Below are positions 38,427 through 46,051 of a stretch of 64,000 nt of DNA, piece by piece. Source of the DNA: a bacterium (GTDB lineage Bacteria > UBP15 > UBA6099); contig JAKQPS010000136.1 of the NCBI GenBank assembly GCA_029564595.1, forward strand, positions 28,890-92,889, read 5' to 3'. The first letter of the stretch is position 1. Each line of letters starts with the position of its first letter. The notes beneath the pieces were generated by a model. It was not told the DNA's origin. It did not search any database and was given only the letters and a program-made list of their open reading frames with translations. The translations under genes were made by a program, and so were the position numbers.

Positions 38427-39491
38427 ATGAAAACAAACAAATCGCGCGCGGCCTTCTTCGCGGCGGCTCTCGCGGCTCTGACGGTCTTCGGCGCAGTTCC
38501 CGCCGGGGCGTTAAATCTGTATTACGGAGACATCCACTCGCACACGAGCTTCTCCGACGGAGAGGGGATTCCTGAGGAAGCGTTCGACTACGCGCGGACA
38601 ACCGGCAAGGCGGATTTCTGGACTGTGTCCGACCACCTAGAGCAACTAGACAAGCGGCAGGACCTGCTTGAAGGCGCGGCTCCTGTGGACGAGTTCGAGC
38701 ACACCATGAAAGTCGCCGACGAAAAAGACGACCCCGGCAAATTCGCCGCCTTCGCGGGTTTCGAATGGGCCACAGACGTTTCTCAGGGCCACATAAACGT
38801 CCTCAACGCCAAATCCATCCCGTCCGTCAACAAAACATACAGACTCAAGCAGTTTTACAAATGGATATACGACAACCCCGACGCGATGATGGGATTCAAT
38901 CATCCGGCAGAACCGGACGGGTTTCGGTTCAACAACTTCGAGCTGGTTCCGGCAATCGCCAGACAGGTCTTCTTCTGCGCGGTGACTAGAGAGAGAGACA
39001 TCCCATATTTTTACAAGTCGCTGGACGCCGGATGGTGGCTCGCGCCCTCCGGCCATCAGGACAACCACAGCCGGAATTGGGGAACCCATCCCAACGGGAA
39101 CTTCACCGGGGTTTACGCGGAGGAACTGACGCGGGAGTCGATTATCGAGGCGTTCCGGGCGCGGAGGTTCTTCGCGACGAACGACCGCGCGTCGAAGATA
39201 ATGCTGACCGGGAACAGGCAGCCGATGGGCGCGCGGCTGACAGCCGAATCGGCAATCCTCGAAATAGACGTCGCTCACGGCGGCGGGTCTAAGATATCGA
39301 CGGTCAGCCTGATAGGAAACGGAGGAGAGACGCTGGAGAAATGGACGCCCGGCTCAGCCGAATTCAAGGTTTCGGCGTCCCGCGCGGCCTCTCCCGGCAA
39401 AACCCTCTGGTTCGTAGTGTTCGCCGAATTCGACAATGACAGATATATCATGTCGGCGCCTGTTTGGCTGAGAAGCGAAGCAGGGCATTAA
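38427..39491 (+). CDS. Exported PHP-domain metallohydrolase
   Basis: 354 residues. Signal peptide (AAFFAAALAALTVFGAVPAGA), then the PHP active-site motif YGDIHSHTSFSDG (residues 33-45). Further likely ligands are in WTVSDHLEQL, GFEWATD, GHINVLNA, NHPAEPDG, SGHQDNH and the C-terminal FFATNDR. Exported PHP proteins of this type (CehA/McbA-like) are hydrolases of unknown substrate; a phosphoester is the family default. AAAGGGAG precedes the ATG. An in-frame upstream start at 38394 would damage the signal peptide. It lies 49 bases after the pilin set, so co-transcription is plausible. Confidence 0.88.
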   Translation: MKTNKSRAAFFAAALAALTVFGAVPAGALNLYYGDIHSHTSFSDGEGIPEEAFDYARTTGKADFWTVSDHLEQLDKRQDLLEGAAPVDEFEHTMKVADEKDDPGKFAAFAGFEWATDVSQGHINVLNAKSIPSVNKTYRLKQFYKWIYDNPDAMMGFNHPAEPDGFRFNNFELVPAIARQVFFCAVTRERDIPYFYKSLDAGWWLAPSGHQDNHSRNWGTHPNGNFTGVYAEELTRESIIEAFRARRFFATNDRASKIMLTGNRQPMGARLTAESAILEIDVAHGGGSKISTVSLIGNGGETLEKWTPGSAEFKVSASRAASPGKTLWFVVFAEFDNDRYIMSAPVWLRSEAGH

Positions 39492-39612
39492 CACAATAGC
39501 GGCCAATTCCCGCATGGCCGAGGATTATGCCTGATAAAAATTTTTCTTCACTTTTTCGCGTTTATGATATATTGTGAACACTGAATAATTGTAAGAAACG
39601 GGAAAAAAACTA

Positions 39613-41070
39613 GTGAAACTTATCAAACTGACAGCGATAATGGCGATACTCTCCGCGAGCGCGGCGTTGATCGCCGGGTGCGGCGGCGGGATGGGCGCGG
39701 CCATCATCATCTCAAAAAGCGGCGCATCCGACAATCCCATTATACCAATGCCACAGGGACATCCGAACAGGATCGTTTACGCCTCTTTCCCCTCCGACCA
39801 AGGAACCATAATGAGCATGGACGAGAGCGGCGGAAACAAGATAACGCTCACAAGCAAACCCGATGAGGACGCGAGGTCTTTTTTCTTCACGACCCCGGCG
39901 GTCTCGCAAAACGGGCTTCAGATTTACTATGCGTCGGACTGGTATTCGGCCACGACGGATTTGATGACCAGCAAGATAGACGGATTGTTGCCGGGGCCGG
40001 TGGTGCGCGACAACGGTTTAAACTTAGAGAATCCCCGGGTGTCTTGGGACGGAACAAAGATTGCTTTCGCAGGATACGAGGAACGGGAAGTGACGGCGGT
40101 CATCCATCCGTCGCGCGCGTTCGTATACAAGTCGGCCAATGTGCAGACGCCCGAACAAAACGCGAATATCGGCCTCACGGGAGGCGGCGAGTGGCTTTAT
40201 TCTCAATCAAACACTCAAGGCATCTGTCCCAAATCCTGCTCGCAATGCGAGTCTTATGAATTCACCCAAGTCATATTCTTTGCCAACGGTTTCGGCTCCC
40301 CGCGCACGACCGACCCCACCGGCAGCACATACTGCATCGCCTTGGATGACGTGAACAGGGTAAGCGTAAACTTCACAGCCCACGATTACTCTCCGCCTGC
40401 GGCGGGAAGCATAACTTTCACTTGGGAATGGCTGCAAAATCCGCATCCCGAAACGTTCGGGCCGATAACGCTGCAAGGAGCGTTGAGCGGCGAGTTCCGC
40501 ATCGGCATGGGATATAATTTTATCAACACTTTTAATTTTAAAAAATATGACCTTTTCACAGCGGACATCGACGGCTCGAACGTGGTTCAGCACACTGACG
40601 ACGACGACCCGGCGCGATTCCCCTGCTTCTCGCCTGTAGCAAGCGATTTTCTTTACTACACGCAAGGCGTTCTGGACACGGCATATATGGAATACGACTT
40701 TCCCGAATCTTCCGCCATTTACAAACTTGACCTGAACACCGGCGCGAAGACCCTTGTGTTTGCCGGCGCGATGGACCGCCACTGCGGCGTCAGTCCGAGC
40801 GGAAAACAAATCGTCTTCTCAAGATACGACTTCGACAACGAGCGGTATGACATCTATCTTCACAATCTGGAAACAGGAGCGACCACTCTTCTGGTTGACA
40901 CGGGAGGCAACGACCTGTATCCCGTGTTTTCGCCGTCCGGAGTTTATGTCGCGTTCCAGTCCGACCTGACAATTGACGACGACATTTTCACCATTAAGGT
41001 CGACGGCACAAATCTGAAGAACGTTACGAACAACTTAGTTGACGATAGAATGCCCGCTTGGGCTCCCTGA
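39613..41070 (+). CDS. TolB-like beta-propeller lipoprotein
   Basis: 485 residues starting at GTG. A lipoprotein signal ends in LIAGC (Cys22-23). The body has WD40-like PD40 repeats of TolB type: NRIVYASFPSDQG, TPAVSQNGLQIYYASD, PRVSWDGTKIAFAG, PCFSPVASDFLYYT, CGVSPSGKQIVFSRYD, YPVFSPSGVYVAFQSD and the ending RMPAWAP. A Cys-rich insert (CPKSCSQCESYE, about 204-216) interrupts the propeller and is unusual for the family. It is probably an envelope protein-interaction scaffold. The upstream tract is AT-rich and may hold its own promoter. Confidence 0.82.
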   Translation: MKLIKLTAIMAILSASAALIAGCGGGMGAAIIISKSGASDNPIIPMPQGHPNRIVYASFPSDQGTIMSMDESGGNKITLTSKPDEDARSFFFTTPAVSQNGLQIYYASDWYSATTDLMTSKIDGLLPGPVVRDNGLNLENPRVSWDGTKIAFAGYEEREVTAVIHPSRAFVYKSANVQTPEQNANIGLTGGGEWLYSQSNTQGICPKSCSQCESYEFTQVIFFANGFGSPRTTDPTGSTYCIALDDVNRVSVNFTAHDYSPPAAGSITFTWEWLQNPHPETFGPITLQGALSGEFRIGMGYNFINTFNFKKYDLFTADIDGSNVVQHTDDDDPARFPCFSPVASDFLYYTQGVLDTAYMEYDFPESSAIYKLDLNTGAKTLVFAGAMDRHCGVSPSGKQIVFSRYDFDNERYDIYLHNLETGATTLLVDTGGNDLYPVFSPSGVYVAFQSDLTIDDDIFTIKVDGTNLKNVTNNLVDDRMPAWAP

Positions 41071-41262
41071 TAATCATCAGAATTTTTGTGGATGGCTATT
41101 TCTATACTCCGCCTTGATTGGCTGTCTTTATTATATTTCTTTCGATTGTTGAACGTCTAATCATGCGCGAAACCGATGAAAAGTGTCGATCTTTTACAAT
41201 TGTTAGCGACCGTGCTTTTATATGCTTAATAATATGGAGAAATGTGGTTGTAAATTGAATCC

Positions 41263-41268
41263 TATAAT
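41263..41268 (+). promoter_or_regulatory. TATAAT box six bases before the pyrF start codon
   Basis: A perfect -10 box placed so that transcription would begin at or next to the A of the ATG at 41275, which would give a leaderless message. There is no ribosome-binding site before that ATG. No good -35 is seen. 41071-41262 is AT-rich and otherwise empty. Confidence 0.4.
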
Positions 41269-41274
41269 GATAAA

Positions 41275-41994
41275 ATGCGGTCTATGAATATGAATGAGTC
41301 ATCTGCTGATAGGGTTATCATTGCTTTAGATGTGCCGGGATATGACGAAGCGGCGGCGATGACGGAGAAGCTTGGAGACCTAGCGAGCTTCTACAAGGTC
41401 GGCCTCGAACTGTACATCCGGGACGGAGAACGGGCGCTGGAGATGTTGCGCGCTGCGGGAAAAAAGGTGTTCCTAGACCTGAAACTGCACGACATCCCGA
41501 ACACAGTGGCGAAGGCGGTGGAGTCGATAAAGACTAAAGGCGCAAGCCTGACGACGCTGCACGCGGGCGGCGGAGGAGAGATGATGAGGGCGGCGAGCGC
41601 GGCGCTGGGCGGCGAGCGCGGCGGCCTCAGACTCCTCGGAGTCACCGTGCTCACCAGCATCGACGAGCGGACGCTCAGGGAAGATATCGGCACACAGCTT
41701 TCCATCCCGACGCTGGTGTCCAAATGGGCGGCGCTGGCGCGGGAATGCGGACTTCAAGGCGTGGTGGCGTCGGCCCTCGAACTTTCCCTTCTCAGGGAGA
41801 AGTTGGACGATAGTTTTCTTATCGTTACGCCGGGCATCAGGCCGGCGGGCGGAGATGTGGCGGATCAGAAACGAGTGGTCACCCCGAAACAAGCGTTCGA
41901 GCGGGGGGCCAGCTACATAGTGGTGGGGCGTCCTGTGACCGCCGCCGCCGACCCGGCGGACGCCATGCGCCGGATTCTGGACGAAATTTCTTAA
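41275..41994 (+). CDS. pyrF: Orotidine 5'-phosphate decarboxylase
   Basis: Decarboxylates OMP to UMP, the last step of pyrimidine synthesis. 239 residues. RVIIALDVPGYDEA holds the first Asp, KVGLEL the first Lys, and LDLKLHDIPNT the catalytic DxKxxxxD set (D68, K70, D73). LLGVTVLTS, IVTPGIRP and YIVVGRPVT complete the phosphate site. This is the bacterial group I type. The alternative start ATG 41284 is equally possible. It lies 14 bases before a TPR gene. Confidence 0.97.
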   Translation: MRSMNMNESSADRVIIALDVPGYDEAAAMTEKLGDLASFYKVGLELYIRDGERALEMLRAAGKKVFLDLKLHDIPNTVAKAVESIKTKGASLTTLHAGGGGEMMRAASAALGGERGGLRLLGVTVLTSIDERTLREDIGTQLSIPTLVSKWAALARECGLQGVVASALELSLLREKLDDSFLIVTPGIRPAGGDVADQKRVVTPKQAFERGASYIVVGRPVTAAADPADAMRRILDEIS

Positions 41995-42008
41995 TCAGGG
42001 GACGAACG

Positions 42009-42701
42009 ATGTCGGAATCCCACGACCGAGCCACGCACCACTACAACCTCGGCATACAGTTCGAGCGCAACGATGACATAGACAACGCGGCGCGGGAGTT
42101 CGAGAACGCCATACGGGCGGACTGCCGGTTCCCGTATCCGTACCGCGCTCTGGGCGAGATATATTTCAACAAGGAACGCTACGAGGACGCGCTGGAGCAT
42201 CTTGAGAAGGCCATCGAGCTTGACCCTGACTGGATAGAGGCTCTGGGACTTGCGGCGGACACGCTCATCGAACTGGGAGACACGCGGAAGGCGGCCCCGC
42301 TTCTCGAAAGAGCGCTGCGGGGAGACCCCGGCAATCCGCGCTACAGCGCGCAACTTGGCCGGATTCTAATCGCCGAAGGGGATTTCTCCGATGCGGTCGA
42401 GCTGCTGGAAGGCGCGCTTCGGGCCAACCCGGACGACTATAAGCTCAACTACAACATGGGAGTGGCGCTGGGCAAGCGGGCCATGGCCGACATCGATCTT
42501 TCGATTGAGCACTGGCGCCGCGCGGTGGCGGTAAAGGCCGACGACCCGCGCGCATTCCGCAACATGGCCATCTCGTATTTTTCCAGAGGATTCCTCGACG
42601 AGGCTTCGGACGCCTTCAGGACGGCCCTCTCGCTCGACCCCAACGACGATGTCTCGGCCCGTTTCCTGAAATTCTCGGAGGGCGTGAACAAACGTGGATA
42701 G
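42009..42701 (+). CDS. TPR-repeat protein between pyrF and ispE
   Basis: 230 residues, about six TPRs covering nearly the whole chain: HYNLGIQFERNDDIDNAA, PYRALGEIYFNKERYEDAL, ALGLAADTLIELGDTRKAA, YSAQLGRILIAEGDFSDAV, LNYNMGVALGKRA and FRNMAISYFSRGFLDEA. There is no signal peptide. It is a likely cytosolic adaptor. The stop overlaps the ispE start by 8 bases, so the two are coupled. The function is unknown. Confidence 0.82.
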   Translation: MSESHDRATHHYNLGIQFERNDDIDNAAREFENAIRADCRFPYPYRALGEIYFNKERYEDALEHLEKAIELDPDWIEALGLAADTLIELGDTRKAAPLLERALRGDPGNPRYSAQLGRILIAEGDFSDAVELLEGALRANPDDYKLNYNMGVALGKRAMADIDLSIEHWRRAVAVKADDPRAFRNMAISYFSRGFLDEASDAFRTALSLDPNDDVSARFLKFSEGVNKRG

Positions 42702-43560
42702 CGCATCCTTCACATCTCCCGCGAAGATCAACCTCTTCCTCGACATCAGAGGAAAACGCCCCGACGGATACCACGAGACGCTCACATGGATGCAAACGAT
42801 AGACCTGTGCGACACGCTGACGCTGGCGCGCTCGGCGAGGGACTTCTCCACGCTGAGAAGCGACAACTCCTCGATGCCGCTCGGCAAGCGCAATCTCTGC
42901 ATAAAGGCTTACGAGGCGGCGCGGGCGGCGGCGGGAGACGCGGTGGACAGCGTCGAGATATCCCTCAAGAAACGCGTGCCTCTCGGCTCCGGCCTCGGCG
43001 GCGGCAGCAGCAACGCCGCCTCCGTCATCAAGGGACTGAACGTCCTTTTCTCCCTCGGAATGACGGATGAAAAGATGTCGAAAATCGCCGCCGGAGTGGG
43101 AACTGACGTGCCGTTCTTCATCAGGGGCGGCGCGGCGGTCGCCTCCGGCAGAGGCGAAATTATTTCTCCCCTGCCCTCTCTGCCGGCTCCGATTCATCTG
43201 GTGGTGGCGAAACCGGAAGCGTCCGTATCCACCGGAGAGGCGTACAAGTGGGTGAAAGGCTACAAAGGGGAAAGAGAGCTTGACCGGGAAGAGACCGCCG
43301 CCCGGATTGCCAGCGGCGACCTGCAATATGTGATGGACCGCATGTTCAATTGTTTTGAAGAAATAGTATTCGGCCGGCTGCCCGCCCTCGCGGCGCTGAA
43401 AAGCAATCTTCTCGACGCCGGATGCGTGAAGGCGCAGATGACGGGGAGCGGCTCCGCCGTGTTCGGAATATGCCCCGACGAAAAGACGGCGCGGAGCGCC
43501 GCGTCCGCCCTTTCGGCTGACGACGACACCCTGTTCGTCGCCGCATGCCGGACTATCTGA
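42694..43560 (+). CDS. ispE: 4-diphosphocytidyl-2-C-methyl-D-erythritol kinase
   Basis: GHMP kinase of the MEP isoprenoid pathway. 288 residues from GTG 42694. PAKINLFLDI (9-18) carries the catalytic Lys, RPDGYHETLTWMQTIDL is the substrate strand, VPLGSGLGGGSSNAAS (95-110) is the ATP loop, GTDVPFF has the catalytic Asp, and MTGSGSAVFGI is the third GHMP motif. It is followed 12 bases later by dxr of the same pathway. Confidence 0.96.
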   Translation: MDSASFTSPAKINLFLDIRGKRPDGYHETLTWMQTIDLCDTLTLARSARDFSTLRSDNSSMPLGKRNLCIKAYEAARAAAGDAVDSVEISLKKRVPLGSGLGGGSSNAASVIKGLNVLFSLGMTDEKMSKIAAGVGTDVPFFIRGGAAVASGRGEIISPLPSLPAPIHLVVAKPEASVSTGEAYKWVKGYKGERELDREETAARIASGDLQYVMDRMFNCFEEIVFGRLPALAALKSNLLDAGCVKAQMTGSGSAVFGICPDEKTARSAASALSADDDTLFVAACRTI

Positions 43561-43572
43561 CGACACGACGGG

Positions 43573-44799
43573 ATGAAAAATCCGATAAAAAACAAGCCTG
43601 ATATAGAGAAACGTCTGCCGGGAACTCCGGCGCGGCTGACCGTGCTCGGCTCAACAGGCTCCATCGGCGTCAAAGTTCTTGAGACGGCGTCCGAACTGCC
43701 CGGCGGCAGGATTCTGATAGAGGGACTTGCCGCGCGGACGAACTGGCGGTTGCTCAAGGAACAGGCCGTCCGGCGCGGAGCGAGGGCGGTGTGCCTCTCG
43801 AACCCGGCAGCGGCGCGGGCGCTGGCGCGGGCGTTTCCGGGCGCTCCTTTCAAAATTCTAGAAGGCGCGCAAGGGCTGGAAACGCTGGCCTCCGCGCCCG
43901 GCGGCGGCCCTGTGTTCAACGCAATTACGGGCATCGACGGGCTTAGGCCCTCGCTGGCCGCGCTCCGCGCCCGCCGCCCTCTACTAATGGCGAACAAGGA
44001 AAGCCTCGTCGCCGGAGGAAGGCTGCTCCGCGCGGAAGCCGTCCTTCTCCGGGTCCCGCTCATCCCCGTCGACAGCGAGCACTCCGCGATTTTCCAATGC
44101 CTGAGCGGGCGGGACGCGTCGGAAGTGCGCCGGGTAGTCATCACCGCCTCCGGAGGCCCGTTCCTGAAAAGAAGAAACGTCCGGGGAGCTACTCCCGCGC
44201 AGGCGACCGCTCACCCGGTCTGGCCGATGGGGCCAAAGGTGTCCGTCGATTCCGCCACCCTGATGAACAAAGGGCTGGAGCTGATCGAGGCCGCGCACCT
44301 GTTCGGGCTTGCGCCTGAGAAGCTTTCGGTGGCGATTCATCCCCAGTGCGTGGTTCACGCGATGGTGGAACTTACGGACGGCTCGATTATCGCGCATCTG
44401 GCTCCGGCGGACATGAAGACGCCGATAAGGTACGCGCTGACATATCCGGAGCGGCTGCCGGGCGGCGGACAAACGCTTTCTCTGTCGCTGTCCGACATCA
44501 GCGGGCTGACATTCGCCGAGCCTGACGAAAAGCGGTTCCCGTGCCTGACGCTCGCGCGGGCGGCGCTGGAGCGCGGAGGCCTTGCTCCGGCGGCTCTCAA
44601 CGCGGCGGATGAAATCGCGGTTTCTTTCTTCCTGTCCGGAAAAATCGATTTTGCGGACATACCCGCCATCATCGAGAAGACGATGTCGGCGGTTGACGAC
44701 CAACTAGACGGCGACCCGATGTCGCTCGAAGAAATCATGGAGACGGACGCGGCGGCGAGAAAGGCGGCGAAGTCGGCTGCCCGCGCGTCGGCGCTCTGA
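43573..44799 (+). CDS. dxr: 1-deoxy-D-xylulose 5-phosphate reductoisomerase
   Basis: NADPH-dependent first committed enzyme of the MEP pathway (IspC). 408 residues. NADPH loop LGSTGSIG (25-32), LLMANKESLV, the metal-binding PVDSEHSAIFQC, ASGGPFL, the HPVWPMGPKVSVDSATLMNK block (20 residues) and HPQCVVHAMVEL are present. A C-terminal helix bundle ends with a Lys/Ala-rich tail slightly longer than usual. Co-location with ispE gives a small isoprenoid operon feeding undecaprenyl phosphate for the wall genes that follow (inference). Confidence 0.96.
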   Translation: MKNPIKNKPDIEKRLPGTPARLTVLGSTGSIGVKVLETASELPGGRILIEGLAARTNWRLLKEQAVRRGARAVCLSNPAAARALARAFPGAPFKILEGAQGLETLASAPGGGPVFNAITGIDGLRPSLAALRARRPLLMANKESLVAGGRLLRAEAVLLRVPLIPVDSEHSAIFQCLSGRDASEVRRVVITASGGPFLKRRNVRGATPAQATAHPVWPMGPKVSVDSATLMNKGLELIEAAHLFGLAPEKLSVAIHPQCVVHAMVELTDGSIIAHLAPADMKTPIRYALTYPERLPGGGQTLSLSLSDISGLTFAEPDEKRFPCLTLARAALERGGLAPAALNAADEIAVSFFLSGKIDFADIPAIIEKTMSAVDDQLDGDPMSLEEIMETDAAARKAAKSAARASAL

Positions 44800-44809
44800 A
44801 CGAGCATCT

Positions 44810-46051
44810 ATGTCGAACAAAGCTAAATCAAAAATTTTCGCATGGGCGATAATTCTGTGTCTGGCTCAAGCCGCCGCGCTGGCGTTCATAGGCAAGAACT
44901 GGCTCGCAAAAAAGGGACTGGTTCCCGCAGGCTTGGGAACCGCGCCGGCGGCCTCGGATGTCGTTTCCTCCCTCGAATATTCCGACGTCAGGCTCGACGA
45001 AAAAGCGGGCGTCCTGTTCACCGAAAAGAACGGAACAAAGATAGTTTACACAATCGACCCGAAGCTGCAGACGCTGGCCGAGAAGCTGTTTCAGGAGTTC
45101 AATCCGGTCGCCGGAGCCTTCGTGGCGATAGACGCGCGCACCGGAGACGTCATAGTGATGGCCTCCCACGCCCGGAACAGAAAAAACGGGGACAGCCTGC
45201 CCGAAGGCTCCACGTTCCTCGACCCGGCGTTGCGAAACAGCGCCAACCCGATGGCGTCGATAGCCAAGATCGTCACGGCGTCCGCCGCGATGCGCCACGG
45301 CCTGTTCGGCCCGACCGACACCTTGAATTGCGCAGGCTCGTTCCGCGCCGGCGGCGGCGTGATTACCGACCCGGTGGGCGTCTCGCACGGCCAGATAACA
45401 ATGGCCGACGCGCTGGCAAAATCATGCAACCCGTCGTTCGCTCAGATAGGGCTTAAAGTCGGGCGCGACCGCCTGCTCGAAGAGTTCCGTCTGTTCGGAT
45501 TCAACCGCTCCATCGAGTTTGATCTCCCCGCGCTTGAAAGCAGGGCGGCGTTCGGCGACGACGAGTATTCCATCGCGCGCGCAGGATCGGGGTTCCACGG
45601 CGCTTGGATGTCTCCCCTTCACGCGGCGATGATCGCCTCGACAATCAGCAACCGGGGAGTGATGATGCGTCCGCGCGTCATCCGCTCCATCGACGCGGGC
45701 GGCGGAGAGCGCCCCGCCAAACCCGCCGCGTTCCTCAACCCAATGTCCGAAAAGAACGCCGTCGCGATAGAGAAAATGATGGACAACACCGTGAACCGGC
45801 CGGGATTCACCGCATACAGGGGATTCCACCACAACGGCCGCTACATCGGCGGGGACACGCATGTGGTTGGCAAAACCGGCTCGCTGAGCGGAAACAATCC
45901 CGCCGAGATGTACACGTGGCTGATCGGCCACACCACCGAAGGCTCTCCCGACATCGCGTTCGCCGCGATGGTGGTCAACGACGAAAGATGGGTGATAAAG
46001 GCCGCTTCGTTCAGCGGCCAGTTCTTCAAACACGCCGGGCGGGGCAAATGA
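44810..46051 (+). CDS. Penicillin-binding transpeptidase, single-domain
   Basis: 413 residues. One N-terminal membrane anchor (IFAWAIILCLAQAAALAFIG) is followed directly by a transpeptidase domain, without the dimerisation or transglycosylase domains of class B or A PBPs. All three active-site motifs are present: SIAK (S150-K153), SCN (205-207) and KTG (near 357). The starting YTIDPKLQTLAEK strand is typical of PBPs of the FtsI/PBP2 fold. It probably cross-links or trims peptidoglycan in the periplasm. It overlaps the lytic transglycosylase by 4 bases (ATGA), so the two are coupled. Confidence 0.9.
   Translation: MSNKAKSKIFAWAIILCLAQAAALAFIGKNWLAKKGLVPAGLGTAPAASDVVSSLEYSDVRLDEKAGVLFTEKNGTKIVYTIDPKLQTLAEKLFQEFNPVAGAFVAIDARTGDVIVMASHARNRKNGDSLPEGSTFLDPALRNSANPMASIAKIVTASAAMRHGLFGPTDTLNCAGSFRAGGGVITDPVGVSHGQITMADALAKSCNPSFAQIGLKVGRDRLLEEFRLFGFNRSIEFDLPALESRAAFGDDEYSIARAGSGFHGAWMSPLHAAMIASTISNRGVMMRPRVIRSIDAGGGERPAKPAAFLNPMSEKNAVAIEKMMDNTVNRPGFTAYRGFHHNGRYIGGDTHVVGKTGSLSGNNPAEMYTWLIGHTTEGSPDIAFAAMVVNDERWVIKAASFSGQFFKHAGRGK

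Noticed and set aside
45604..46047. Extended N terminus of the lytic transglycosylase
   Set aside because: It lies within the PBP coding sequence in another frame; the ATG overlapping the PBP stop starts a clean signal or anchor.
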